From assembly GCA_029243485.1 (NCBI GenBank), contig JAQWRY010000008.1, forward strand, positions 1-36,648: a stretch of 36,648 nt of DNA. Reading direction: 5' to 3'. The stretch's first letter is position 1. Each line of letters begins with the position of its first letter. Shown here piece after piece: positions 1-8,240 of the stretch. A model generated the notes under the pieces. It searched no databases. It was not told the origin of the DNA and saw only the letters and a program-made list of their open reading frames with translations. The position numbers were made by a program, and so were the translations under genes. Source of the stretch: Candidatus Binatia bacterium (GTDB taxonomy: Bacteria; Desulfobacterota; Binatia; UBA12015).

Positions 1-61
1 GACGTCGTGTCTTGCGCTGAATGTCGCGGACGACCTTCTCCGCGCTTTCTCCCTTTCCCAT
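1..61 (-). CDS. IS3-family transposase OrfA, N-terminal fragment (runs off the left edge)
   Basis: The reverse strand opens with an ATG at 61 preceded by AAGGAG six bases upstream. It encodes 20 residues ending in the stretch RDIQRKTRR before the window ends. The same RDIQRKTRR(R) stretch, with nearly identical DNA, is in the OrfA of the IS3-type element at 8.6-9.8 kb, where it leads into the FSAGEKIRIVLEG helix-turn-helix region. OrfA of IS3 elements binds the terminal repeats and is joined to OrfB by frameshifting to make the transposase. Only the first 20 codons are visible, so I cannot say whether this copy is intact. Confidence 0.7.
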   Translation of the reverse strand, partial: MGKGESAEKVVRDIQRKTRR

Positions 62-142
62 CGGATTCTCCTTCCGTTTGGGCCGGGAGTGTCTCTTATT
101 TCATCGACCTATTTGGTCCAACCGTCTCTGAACCCGAACACG
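62..142 (-). mobile_element. Left end of an IS3-family element
   Basis: Between the orfA start and position 142 lies the terminus of the insertion sequence. On the reverse strand it holds the motif ATAAGAGACACT. The same motif, inverted, is at the right end of the IS at 9858-9890 (AGTGTCTCTTAT), as expected of IS terminal inverted repeats. A closely similar end, sharing the outer CGTGTTCGGGTTCAG and the TTGGACC block, is found at 34092-34147, where it truncates a carboxylesterase. The outer boundary is placed where these two copies stop matching; it could be off by a few bases. Confidence 0.6.
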
Positions 143-293
143 CGGAAAGCGTGGGATCACGCCAGAGACAGCCTGGTTGCTTTTGCAGGCTCTCGATACG
201 AAGCCGGAGTTGTGGATGAATCTCAAGACTCGCCACGACCTCGTTGCCCGGTGGCCCGAGCGAGCGCTCCGACGACTCCGCAAGGCGGGCTGA
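143..293 (+). pseudogene. higA: HigA-type antitoxin, C-terminal fragment
   Basis: Frame 144-293 reads GKRGITPETAWLL followed by DTKPELWMNLKTRHDL, then a basic tail to a TGA at 291. This is the second half of the HigA/XRE addiction-module antitoxin family, where the helix-turn-helix ends in GKR(G/S)ITPETA and is followed by a SPEFWLNLQ..YDL block. HigA represses its own operon and neutralises the HigB RNase. The first half, including the start codon and most of the helix-turn-helix, is missing, and the break coincides with the IS end at 142. No higB-like toxin is seen here. It is best read as the stump left by an IS event; the family call rests on motif recognition only. Confidence 0.6.
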
Positions 294-358
294 TCGACGC
301 GCTTGCCAAGACGGCGCGCCGTATGCAGCGCTCGAAAAGGCGACGCAAGACCGCCGCT

Positions 359-1231
359 TCAGAGACCGCCGAGCGCCGCGACCGTTTCATCGAGCAGCGC
401 TTCGCGTAGCACCGGGTCGATGAAGAAGTGATCTCCGCCGGGGATCAACCGGACCTCGCTCCGGTTGCCCGCGGCTCGCAGCGCAGCGGACAGCTCGATC
501 GAGACCGTCGGCGGCACGAGCCGGTCTTCGCTCCCGTGGATGAAGACCGACGGCGGGAGGCCTGGACGCACGTGCTGACTCGGTACGACGTCTCCGAGCT
601 CGACCCCGGGAGGTAGGATGCGGGGGACGAAGGGGTCGTCAAGCGTGATGGGGGCAGACCACAGGAGGAGTGCGTCCGGGACGGGCGACACATCGTCGTC
701 GCCAGGATCTTCGAATGCTCTGACGATCCCGGCTGCGGCCATGAGGAAGGCCCCGGCGGAGTGACCGCCACCGACGATCCGCTCAGGGTCGACACCCAGC
801 TGGCCGGCTCGCCGGCGAACCCAACGCACGATCGACTTGGCGTCGGCGATCTGCGCGTCGATCTTCGTGCCGGGCACGTCGAGCACGGCCAGGCGATACT
901 GAACGGAGATGCCGACGATGCCTCTCGCGGCGACGACTTCGGCCACGTCGTAGCCCGCTTCGGGACTGCCGACGACGAACCCGCCTCCGTGAAGCCAAAG
1001 ATACGCGGGGCGTCGGTCGGTCGCTTTCCAATCGGCCGGAAGGAAGACGTGAGCCGTCAGCTCCTGCCCGTCGATGCGTTTGTAGGCAACCACCGTCGGC
1101 TGCGGGGTATCGGCGGAGAGCCGGAGCGACGGATCTTCGACTACGTCCTGGCGATCGCCGCAGCCGCAGAGAATCGCCGCTACGTACACGGTCGCCATCA
1201 CCGTGACGGCCGTGTTCCGCAAGCCGATCAT
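359..1231 (-). CDS. Alpha/beta hydrolase (esterase/lipase-like) lipoprotein
   Basis: This is a secreted serine hydrolase of the alpha/beta-hydrolase-3/BD-FAE group, which cleave carboxylic esters. With the start at 1231 (GAGGGG 11 bases upstream; the frame is also open to an ATG at 1264) the protein is 290 residues. A signal peptide ends in LCGC, a plausible lipobox with Cys24 as the lipidated residue. HGGGF at about residues 81-85 forms the oxyanion hole. Ser158 lies in GGHSAG (the GxSxG elbow). Asp236 in HGSEDR and His268 in GGDHFF complete the triad at family-typical spacing. All catalytic elements are intact. The gene stands alone, divergent from the repeat at 1371. The natural substrate cannot be deduced. 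Confidence 0.85.
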   Translation of the reverse strand: MIGLRNTAVTVMATVYVAAILCGCGDRQDVVEDPSLRLSADTPQPTVVAYKRIDGQELTAHVFLPADWKATDRRPAYLWLHGGGFVVGSPEAGYDVAEVVAARGIVGISVQYRLAVLDVPGTKIDAQIADAKSIVRWVRRRAGQLGVDPERIVGGGHSAGAFLMAAAGIVRAFEDPGDDDVSPVPDALLLWSAPITLDDPFVPRILPPGVELGDVVPSQHVRPGLPPSVFIHGSEDRLVPPTVSIELSAALRAAGNRSEVRLIPGGDHFFIDPVLREALLDETVAALGGL

Positions 1232-1370
1232 CGGCGTCGTATCCCCTCGTCGGTCTCGTTCCATCGGCAGGCCCCTCTGGACTCTATACGAGCCGGCACT
1301 CGAAACGCGAGAAGAGCAGCCTCTTCGCGATCACTGCGCGCAGGAGAGTCTCTGGTGGGACGTCGCTTCG

Positions 1371-1463
1371 GGCGGTAGGAAATATGAACGGCCTTTTTGC
1401 CCAGGTCGCCGGGTAGCCGCCACCGCGAAGCCTGGACCTCGCTCGGCGCTTCGCGGTGGCGGG
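1371..1463 (+). repeat. Dispersed micro-ORF element, type A, copy 1 (inverted-duplication variant)
   Basis: This copy of the dispersed element is in leader orientation on the plus strand. GGCGGTAGGAAAT precedes an ATG at 1384 that opens a 10-codon frame MNGLFAQVAG ending in TAG at 1414-1416. Directly after the stop, CCGCCACCGCGAAG (1417-1430) is repeated as its exact reverse complement at 1449-1462, giving a 14-bp perfect stem with an 18-base loop. In the other type A copies the segment after the stop continues differently (CCTGGAGCGAGGTCCAG...), so this copy looks like one half of the element joined to an inverted half. There is no T-tract, so it does not resemble a classical terminator. Confidence 0.75.
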
Positions 1464-1485
1464 AAGAGATCTCCTTTGAACAAAG

Positions 1486-1650
1486 GATCTCGACCTGCTC
1501 TACGAGACGATCGCCAACAGCATCGTCAGCATCGAAGAAATCGTCGAACTTCTCGAGGCGAGCTCGCAAAGCGCAGACCGCGGAGAGCATTCTCGAGTTC
1601 CTAAAGGAGAACCTCGACATCGAGGACGGGCGAGGTGCGCCTAGTCATTC
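1486..1650 (+). pseudogene. Frameshifted 3' fragment of an unrecognised gene
   Basis: One frame reads DLLYETIANSIVSIEEIVELLE (1486-1557, given here in part). After a shift of one base near 1557, a second frame continues TAESILEFLKENLDIED before stopping. Both halves have protein-like amphipathic helical composition, unlike the other frames here, and join smoothly if one base is restored. The fragment begins just beyond the dispersed repeat at 1371-1463, with no start codon. The family is not recognised. Confidence 0.3.
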
Positions 1651-2154
1651 ACACATCACAAAATCACAACTAACAAGCCGCCGCTTCGCCTTGTGACGGA
1701 ACAAGCGGTTCACCGTTCTTCGGACTCGCTGCATTACGCGAAAACCATCCGAACTGAATCCGGGTAAGCCTTCATTCCGCGACCTAGCCTTTCAAGAGCG
1801 AGCCGGTGTCGTTCACGATCTGTTCGGTGCCGTTCTCGTTGCGCCGCAGCTCGGCCTTCGGAGCCAAGAACGCGAGCAATGCGAAGAAGACGCTCCCCCA
1901 TGTCTCGCAACGCGACCCACTTTCCTCGAATTTCGACCGCAAGCGCGTTCATGTCTGCTACCGCCATCTAATCTTCGACTTCGGCGAGGACGATAGCGGC
2001 TTCGTGGCGTCCTATTTTTTAGGGAACTCCCGCAACACTTAGTTCCCCCCTCCCTGCGATGCCGAGCCAGCGGCCCCCTCTTCGCGAATGCGGCAAAGAA
2101 CGGCCGCACAAAGAGGGCTCGCGCTGAGTCGCGAAAAAAGCGATCATCCCCGGC
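1651..2154. other. Intergenic stretch without a convincing gene
   Basis: Apart from the small frame at 1784-1942, I see no gene here. The stretch separates the fragment at 1486-1650 from the large secreted protein gene at 2155. No clear promoter or terminator could be assigned. Confidence 0.4.
1784..1942 (-). CDS. Possible small ORF or gene tail, 52 residues
   Basis: A frame open from 1948 to a TAG at 1784 ends in ELRRNENGTEQIVNDTGSLL, which looks more like real protein than the neighbouring frames. It contains a short hydrophobic stretch VFFALLAFL. The only start is a TTG at 1942 without a clear ribosome-binding site, so this may be the tail of a decayed gene. Upstream on the same strand, GGCGGTAGCAGACATGAACG (1953-1976 region) loosely resembles the head of the dispersed element. 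Function unknown. Confidence 0.2.
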   Translation of the reverse strand: MRSKFEESGSRCETWGSVFFALLAFLAPKAELRRNENGTEQIVNDTGSLLKG

Positions 2155-5100
2155 ATGGCTCCAGCCAGGCCCCCACGCGCGACGAGACGCCCCGGACCCT
2201 TCGCGGGAACTCCGGACACCAAGCGAGAGGGTCGACCGCCCCTGCGAACCCGGTGCGCCCTCCTCCTCGCACTGATCTTCTCTCTCCTTTCGTCGGACCC
2301 GGTCTACGCCGATGGAATCGATGAACTCAATGCAAGCTGGACCGGACGAGCCCTGGCCGCGCAGCGCCTTCTCGACCTGCATTCGCCTCTGGGCGAAGGC
2401 AACTTCATCGGCTCTCATAATAGCTTCAACTCCGACGCCTACTCGACCCTCACGAGCTATCTCGACACGAATCAATACGACTCCATCTACAACCAGCTTC
2501 GAATCGGGGCACGAGCAATCGAACTCGATGTGCACTGGACGCCGAAGACGGAAGGGGTCTTCTCCTTTCCCAACCGCCTGCTTCTCTGCCACGGCACCTC
2601 CGGACATCTCGGATGCAGTCTGGATGATCGCTACTTGAGCGAGGGGCTCGACGAGATCTCCGCCTGGCTCGCCTCGCCGGCAAGTGACCAACAGGTCCTC
2701 CTCCTTCACATCGAGGACCATATGGAGGGCCAGCACGGCGAAGCGCTCGAGCAGGTGAGTGCGCGTTTTGGCGACTTGATCTACCCAAGCGGCGGGTGCC
2801 GCGACATTCCGGGCGACCTGACGAAAGCCGAAGTACTCGCCGCCGGCAAGAAGGTCATCGTGTGGAACGAGGGCCCCTGCAGCGGAAACGGCGCATGGAA
2901 CACACTCGTCTTCACCGGAACCGGCGACATCGATCGCGTCTGGGAAGACTCCACCATTCTCGGCGGCTCCGGCAGTCGGATCAACAACAATGACGTCATC
3001 AACTACTTCGTCACCGGCATGAACCTAATCGACCTCGACGAGCTTCACCAGAACGACGGCCGCCTTGGAGCCGCGATCTGGAGTTGGAGCGAGGGGGAAC
3101 CAAACAACTTCGGAGGAAACGAAGACTGTGCGGCCCAGGTGGACAGTGGTCGCTGGATCGACGAGGCCTGCAGCCAGACCAAAGTGTTTGCCTGCGAGAA
3201 TACACAAAACGGCAGCTGGGCGGTCAGCGCCCTCGTCGATGCCTGGGGTGCCGGCGCACTCGCCTGCGACGGCCTGGGCCCCGACTACCGCTTCGGTGTT
3301 CCAACCAACAGCAAAGACAATGAAGCTCTGCGGGTCGCCCGCCAAAATGCCGGTCACAGCACCGCATGGCTGAACCACGATGACCGTGCCACCGAAGGCG
3401 TTTGGACCGTCCAGGGCAGCGATGCCGTCTTCTACGGGGCGGGCACCCTCAGCTTGTCCTCTGGCCAATTCGTTCGCGGCGAGACCCGCCTCCTGAAAAT
3501 GGAGTCCAACTGCAACCTCGTGCTGTACAGCATGCTCGATGGGGTCATGGGGGGCGGGCTCTGGACCAGCGGCACGTCGAACCTCGGGACCGATTGCCAC
3601 ATGGACTTCCAGTCCGACGGAAATCTCGTGGTCTACGATGGCGGCGGCCAAAGCCTCTGGAACTCTGGCACCTCGGGAACGTCGGGAGCCGAGTTGCACC
3701 TGCAGAGCGATGGCAACATGGTCGTTTACAACGAAAGCGGCGAAGCTCTCTTCCAATCGTACACGAATTACGCGCCCGAATATGTGCTCCATGCGGGCCA
3801 GTATCTTCTCAGTGCAGGACAGATCCTTCACAGCCGCAACCGGAAGCTCGCGATGGGGCCGGATTGCAACCTCGTCTTGTTCAGCTTTGAGAACGGGTCA
3901 ACCGGAGGCGCCCTGTGGCATAGCGACACCGCCGGTAGCGGAACCGGTTGCTACGCGGATTTCCAGGCCGACGGAAATTTCGTCGTGTACGACGGTGGAG
4001 CAAACCCCAAATGGGCCTCCGGCACGTCCGGCACTGCCGGCGGAACGCTGCGCCTTCAGAGTGATGGCAATCTTGTGGTCTACAACGGCGCCGGAGAGCC
4101 CTTGTGGTCGACGAGCACCGCCACCCCCAGCGAAGTGACGTTCTATGCGGGCCAATTCCTCCTCTCCGCGGGACAGTTCGCTCAGACCCAGAACCGCAAA
4201 CTCGCGATGCAAAACGATTGCAGCCTGGTCGTGTCGAGCGTCGAGAACGCCGTGGTCGGGGGAACCCTCTGGCACAGCCAGACCTCCGGTGGCGGACCGA
4301 GCTGCTTTGTAGACTTCCAGGCGGACGGAAACCTCGTGCTCTACGAATCCCCCGGGAATCCGTTGTGGGACTCCGGAACCTCCGGCACCACCGCGGCACA
4401 GCTGCGACTACAAGAAGATGGCAACCTCGTGGTCTATAACGGGGCGGGTGAACCACTGTGGAACGCGAACACCAATGTGCCCAACGAGTCCGTCTTTGAA
4501 GCCGGGCAATTTGCTCTGAACGCGGGGCAATTCGTCCAACACACGAACCGCAGGCTCGAGATGCAAAGTGACTGCAACCTCGTCCTGGCGATGGTCTCCA
4601 ATGCGACCCCGGCCGCCCCCCTCTGGCACAGCGACACCTCGCTTGCCGGTTCCAGTTGCCGGCTCGACTTCCAAGCGGATGGAAACCTCGTCGTCTACGA
4701 CGACACGCCACAACCCAAGTGGGCCTCCGGCACCTCCGGGACGACCGGGGCTCAGCTCCGCCTGCAACCCGACGGCAACCTGGTCCTCTACAACGGCGCA
4801 GGCTCTCCGCTGTGGACGACGCAGACCGCAGGCAACTTTTTCGGGGCCTCATCCTGTGGCGATGCGATCTGCAACGGCAGTGAGACGTGCTCGATCTGCC
4901 CTGGAGACTGCGGTAGCTGCCCACCCGTTTGTGGCGACTACGCCTGCAGCGGCGGTGAGAACTGCTCGTCCTGTGCCGAAGATTGCGGCACTTGCGGGGG
5001 GCCGGTCTGTGGAGACTCGACCTGTGACGCGACGGAAACATGCTCCTCCTGCGCCGCAGACTGCGCAAGCTGCCCTGCAGTCTGCGGCGACCTCTCGTGC

Positions 5101-5886
5101 ACCGGCGACGAAACTTGCTCCACCTGCGCCGGGGATTGCGGGGCCTGCACGACGCCGAGTTGCGGCGACGGTGCATGCAACGGGAGCGAAACCTGTTCGA
5201 GCTGCGACACGGATTGCGGCACATGCCCGCCCGCCTGTGTGTGCGGAGACAGCTCCTTCGAATTCACCTGCGGCGAGGAATGCGACGATGGCAACTCGAC
5301 CAACGGAGACGGATGCGACCAGAACTGCTTCATCGAGTCGTGCCCGGCCGCCCCGCGCTCGGGTTGCGACGAAGCCCGCCAGGCGAAGCTCCAGATCAAT
5401 GAGAAGAGACTCGGGTACGAAAGCCTAAAGATGCAGTGGAAACGCATCGCAAACGAAACCCAGGCATCTGATTTTGGCGACCCCGTCGCCGGGTCTACGA
5501 TCGTGTCCCTGTGCCTGTACGGCGACGAAGGTAATCTCGTCCAACGGTTCGAGGTTGCCCGCGCCGGAGAATCCTGCGCGGGCAAGCCTTGTTGGAAAGC
5601 GAAAGGAAACCGGGGCTACCGCTACCGTGACCGTGGCCTTGCTTCGGACGGCATCGAGACTCTCGGCTTCGTCGCGGGCTTGCCGGGCCGCGGCCAGGCA
5701 AGTGCCAAGGGGCGGAATCACCTACTCAAGGGACACACCGCCCTGCCCGCCGGAGTCGTCGCCCGAATCCACGGAGCGACCAACGCTACAATCCAGTTCT
5801 CCACCGACGCCGGCTTCTGCGCGACGGCGACGATGACCGAAGTCCAAAAGGATGACGGATCCCAGTACAAGGCTCAGAAGAAGTAG
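2155..5886 (+). CDS. Secreted PI-PLC-like phosphodiesterase with C-type lectin segment, four B-lectin modules and Cys-rich repeats
   Basis: A 1243-residue exported protein. A long basic N-terminus leads into a signal peptide near residues 31-52 (CALLLALIFSLLSS...YADG). Residues about 80-410 form a PI-PLC-X-like barrel: His88 in GSHNSFN, acidic Glu123/Asp125 in RAIELDVHW and His146 in LLLCHG are the expected catalytic positions for phosphodiester cleavage. Within it, residues 305-347 carry a C-type-lectin signature (GEPNNFGGNEDC..GRW..C..FACE). Four tandem B-lectin (bulb mannose-binding) modules of exactly 118 residues follow (424-895), with repeated QxDGNxVxY motifs. Next come five CGDxxCxxxETCSxCxxDC repeats (about 901-1035), a CGEECDDGN DUF4215-type motif, and a C-terminal domain (1075-1243) also found in the GH8 protein at 13.2-15.2 kb. 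The ATG at 2155 lacks an obvious ribosome-binding site, so the true start may be slightly downstream. Probable role: lipid or glycan attack at the cell surface. Confidence 0.85.
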   Translation: MAPARPPRATRRPGPFAGTPDTKREGRPPLRTRCALLLALIFSLLSSDPVYADGIDELNASWTGRALAAQRLLDLHSPLGEGNFIGSHNSFNSDAYSTLTSYLDTNQYDSIYNQLRIGARAIELDVHWTPKTEGVFSFPNRLLLCHGTSGHLGCSLDDRYLSEGLDEISAWLASPASDQQVLLLHIEDHMEGQHGEALEQVSARFGDLIYPSGGCRDIPGDLTKAEVLAAGKKVIVWNEGPCSGNGAWNTLVFTGTGDIDRVWEDSTILGGSGSRINNNDVINYFVTGMNLIDLDELHQNDGRLGAAIWSWSEGEPNNFGGNEDCAAQVDSGRWIDEACSQTKVFACENTQNGSWAVSALVDAWGAGALACDGLGPDYRFGVPTNSKDNEALRVARQNAGHSTAWLNHDDRATEGVWTVQGSDAVFYGAGTLSLSSGQFVRGETRLLKMESNCNLVLYSMLDGVMGGGLWTSGTSNLGTDCHMDFQSDGNLVVYDGGGQSLWNSGTSGTSGAELHLQSDGNMVVYNESGEALFQSYTNYAPEYVLHAGQYLLSAGQILHSRNRKLAMGPDCNLVLFSFENGSTGGALWHSDTAGSGTGCYADFQADGNFVVYDGGANPKWASGTSGTAGGTLRLQSDGNLVVYNGAGEPLWSTSTATPSEVTFYAGQFLLSAGQFAQTQNRKLAMQNDCSLVVSSVENAVVGGTLWHSQTSGGGPSCFVDFQADGNLVLYESPGNPLWDSGTSGTTAAQLRLQEDGNLVVYNGAGEPLWNANTNVPNESVFEAGQFALNAGQFVQHTNRRLEMQSDCNLVLAMVSNATPAAPLWHSDTSLAGSSCRLDFQADGNLVVYDDTPQPKWASGTSGTTGAQLRLQPDGNLVLYNGAGSPLWTTQTAGNFFGASSCGDAICNGSETCSICPGDCGSCPPVCGDYACSGGENCSSCAEDCGTCGGPVCGDSTCDATETCSSCAADCASCPAVCGDLSCTGDETCSTCAGDCGACTTPSCGDGACNGSETCSSCDTDCGTCPPACVCGDSSFEFTCGEECDDGNSTNGDGCDQNCFIESCPAAPRSGCDEARQAKLQINEKRLGYESLKMQWKRIANETQASDFGDPVAGSTIVSLCLYGDEGNLVQRFEVARAGESCAGKPCWKAKGNRGYRYRDRGLASDGIETLGFVAGLPGRGQASAKGRNHLLKGHTALPAGVVARIHGATNATIQFSTDAGFCATATMTEVQKDDGSQYKAQKK
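3424..4839 (+). repeat. Four in-frame 354-bp tandem repeats encoding B-lectin modules
   Basis: Units begin at 3424, 3778, 4132 and 4486. The GACTTCCAG-type motif recurs at 3604, 3958, 4312 and 4666, exactly 354 bp apart. Each unit encodes 118 residues with two or three QxDGNxVxY mannose-binding motifs. The identical spacing without indels points to recent duplication or strong selection for the repeat register. DNA identity between units is clear but imperfect. Confidence 0.85.
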
Positions 5887-5889
5887 CCC

Positions 5890-5940
5890 CGACCAACGAC
5901 CGCGGCGGGGCGGGCTTCCGGGGCCCGGAACCGCCGTCGC
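5890..5940. terminator. Possible bidirectional terminator between convergent genes
   Basis: The 61 bases between the convergent stop codons hold GC-rich inverted repeats: TTCCGGG-G-CCCGGAA, nested in GCGGCGG...CCGCC. No T-tract is present on either strand, so this is a weak call based on position and symmetry. Confidence 0.35.
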
Positions 5941-5947
5941 AGCATCA

Positions 5948-8008
5948 TCAAATGCGTCCGCTCTGCCCCCTCAACCTCAGAGCCGCGGCGAGGAAGAGAA
6001 CGGCGAACAACATCGCGAGCGCGCCGTCTGAGCCCGCAGGCACGGAGGGTGGGCAGGTCGAACCACCGTCCTCCGGGCAGATCGCATCATTGCCCGAACA
6101 GAATTCGGCTTCATCACAGACCCCGGTCGACAGGCGACAGGCCGTCGTCGCCGGCTCGTGATTGGCGCCGCAGGCTCCCACCCCGTCACAGCTATCCGGA
6201 TTTGTGCACACGCCATCGGTCGCATCCCCGCACGACACGCCCGCCGTCTCGTGGTTGTCCAGACAAGCCCCGGAGCCGTCGCAACTATCCGGGTTGGTGC
6301 ACGCGTCGTTGGTCGAATCGCCGCACGAGAAGCCCGCCATCTCGTCATTGTCCAGGCAAGCTCCGGTGCCGTCACAGCTGTCCGCGTCCGTGCACGCGTC
6401 GTCGGTCGCGTCCCCGCACGAAACGCCCGCCGTCTCGTGGTTGCCCAGGCAGGCCCCCGAGCCGTCACAGCTGTCCGGGTTCGTGCACCCGTCGTCGGTC
6501 ACGTCCCCGCAAGCCGTGCCGGCCCCGGCAAAGGTATCGGCCGGACAGGCCGCACTAATGCCCGAGCAGACCTCCGCCTCGTCGCAGGCGCTGGCCGCTC
6601 CGCGGCACTCCGTCGCAGCCGCCTTGAACGAGCAGGTCGAAGAGCAACAGGAGGCGGTCGTTCCGTTGGCCAACCCTTCGTCGCAAAGCTCACCGGCACC
6701 GACCGCGCCATCTCCGCACACGGCCGTCTCGATGGACAGTTGCGTGAAGGCTTGGTCGTCCGCGACCCCGCCGGTACGGCCACCAAACCCGAATCTCCAG
6801 CCCGGCGCCGGGTTCCATCCGGGGATCGTCGCAATGACGGCGACCGCGCCATCTCCGTCATTGTCCTCCGAGATCGCAAGAGTACCCGAAGGATCGACGG
6901 AGATGGAGACCCGACTCCATTGCCCGCGTAGTTCCCTCGGGCCGGAGGTCACGATTTCGGAGCCGCCGTAGTAGACCTTAATCTTGTCATTCTGGTAGGT
7001 CGGCCAGGAAACCGTCAGGCCCGACCCGCTGCCGCCTTCGCCCCACGCCGCATCGGCGAGGTCACCGAAGTTGAAGCTCACTCCGTCAGCTCCTCCCCCA
7101 TTCCAGATGTATTTGGCGAAAGTGACAGCGAAACTGTCGATCGCGACGCCAGGATCCTGATCTTGCACGATCGCGGATCCGACCTGACCAGACGCGTTGT
7201 CGGTCAGCCGAGCGTAAAAATCGTCATGCCGCGCCGAACCGTGGAAGGTCGTGTTGGCCGGAGCGGCGGTGTACGGCTCGAAAAAAGTCGTCGTCGGAAT
7301 GGTGACCACGGTCACTCCGTCGATACTGTGCTCGTCCGCGAGACCACCGGTCGCCGCAGCCCATGTGACCACACGATCCGAAGAGGCCGTCCAACCAGAT
7401 ATCGTGCCGCTTACGACCGTGTTGTTGTGGCGAACGGCGAACTGCCCATCTGCAAGCACCGTCACACAGAGGGAGACGAAATTCCCCGTCCTCAAGTTCG
7501 CGGAAGGAGACGTCTCTACAACCACCCCGTCGTACAGAACCTGAACGACATCGAAGGCGTCGCCGCTTCCATTGTCATAGGTATCGAGAGAAACGGCGAA
7601 CCCAGACGTCACACCATCGGCCGGCGAGACGATGGAACCCGGGTCACCGAAGTTGAACGAGAACCCATCCGCTCCGGTCCCGTTTCCGATGAACAGGGTC
7701 GTACACGCGTACAGGGATGCGACCGCCTGTCCGGGATCGAGGTTCGCCAGAGTCACGCGGCCGTCTTCCGCGCCAGCGTTCGTCGTCAGCACGACCTTCC
7801 CACCCGTGGCCGTTGCGGAGCCCGAGAGCACGACGTTGGGCGGGGCTCCTGCGTCCCAATTCTCGGCGAACAAGCCGGCCCTGGCCGTCGATCCGCTTCC
7901 CAGAATGGAGGCCAACAGGATCGCCACAGCCAATACAGCGCTTGGACGCGTTCGCGGTTCGGCACCGCACCGGGAGGAAGCGATCGTTTCAGGACTGAGG
8001 GGAAGCAT
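5948..8008 (-). CDS. Secreted protein with two L-type-lectin-like domains, disintegrin-like Cys-rich repeats and C-terminal membrane anchor
   Basis: The start at 8008 is set by AAGGAG eight bases upstream; upstream extension of the frame is not supported. The product is 686 residues. A signal peptide ends near residue 44 (ILGSGSTARA). Two beta-sandwich domains, each with a (A)DG(F/V)SFNFGD motif, resemble legume/L-type lectin folds and probably bind carbohydrate outside the cell. A CGDGAVGAGELCDEG motif (DUF4215-like) follows, then four 31-residue Cys-rich repeats (CTNPDSCDGSGAC type), then SVPAGSDGALAMLF leading into a hydrophobic segment ending RLRGQSGR. That last part has the layout of a C-terminal sorting/anchor signal (short motif, transmembrane helix, basic tail), though the motif does not match a named class I know. 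It is convergent with the PI-PLC-lectin gene. Ligand unknown. Confidence 0.8.
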   Translation of the reverse strand: MLPLSPETIASSRCGAEPRTRPSAVLAVAILLASILGSGSTARAGLFAENWDAGAPPNVVLSGSATATGGKVVLTTNAGAEDGRVTLANLDPGQAVASLYACTTLFIGNGTGADGFSFNFGDPGSIVSPADGVTSGFAVSLDTYDNGSGDAFDVVQVLYDGVVVETSPSANLRTGNFVSLCVTVLADGQFAVRHNNTVVSGTISGWTASSDRVVTWAAATGGLADEHSIDGVTVVTIPTTTFFEPYTAAPANTTFHGSARHDDFYARLTDNASGQVGSAIVQDQDPGVAIDSFAVTFAKYIWNGGGADGVSFNFGDLADAAWGEGGSGSGLTVSWPTYQNDKIKVYYGGSEIVTSGPRELRGQWSRVSISVDPSGTLAISEDNDGDGAVAVIATIPGWNPAPGWRFGFGGRTGGVADDQAFTQLSIETAVCGDGAVGAGELCDEGLANGTTASCCSSTCSFKAAATECRGAASACDEAEVCSGISAACPADTFAGAGTACGDVTDDGCTNPDSCDGSGACLGNHETAGVSCGDATDDACTDADSCDGTGACLDNDEMAGFSCGDSTNDACTNPDSCDGSGACLDNHETAGVSCGDATDGVCTNPDSCDGVGACGANHEPATTACRLSTGVCDEAEFCSGNDAICPEDGGSTCPPSVPAGSDGALAMLFAVLFLAAALRLRGQSGRI
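6150..6522 (-). repeat. Four 93-bp tandem repeats encoding Cys-rich modules
   Basis: The motif (G/C)CCGTC(A/G)CA recurs at 6182, 6275, 6368 and 6461, exactly 93 bp (31 codons) apart. The units encode SCDGxGACxxNxExAGxSCGD-type modules of the surface protein. They are coding repeats, not a CRISPR array: there are no unique spacers between short palindromic units. Confidence 0.85.
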
Positions 8009-8240
8009 CAGGAAAGCTCCTTGGCTCGACGCGGGCTCACATTCTTCCCGCCGGGGATAGTCAGACGGGACTTTAGTGCTGCATCCGGCATAGACCGTAG
8101 GATGCTTGGCGGTCAATACATCAAGCTCGACTGCTTCGACCGGGCCGGGAGGAGGGGAACCCCGGCCTCGGTGCCGGCAGCTTCTCGGAGTCCTCGAAGA
8201 TCCATTTGCGCCCGGAGTCCTGCTCGAGAATCCCCCCTCT

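Noticed and set aside
1949..1976. A further copy of the dispersed element head (GGCGGTAGCAGACATGAACG)
   Set aside because: Only about 20 bases match and neither the micro-ORF nor the tail follows; chance or an extremely decayed copy cannot be separated.
3881..5224. A 447-codon open frame on the minus strand inside the PI-PLC-lectin gene
   Set aside because: Very rich in Arg, Ser and Cys without any domain pattern; it is an antisense shadow of the real gene with its repeats.
6150..6522. Possible CRISPR-like array because of regular 93-bp periodicity
   Set aside because: The whole 93-bp unit is conserved and coding, with no short palindromic repeat and variable spacers.
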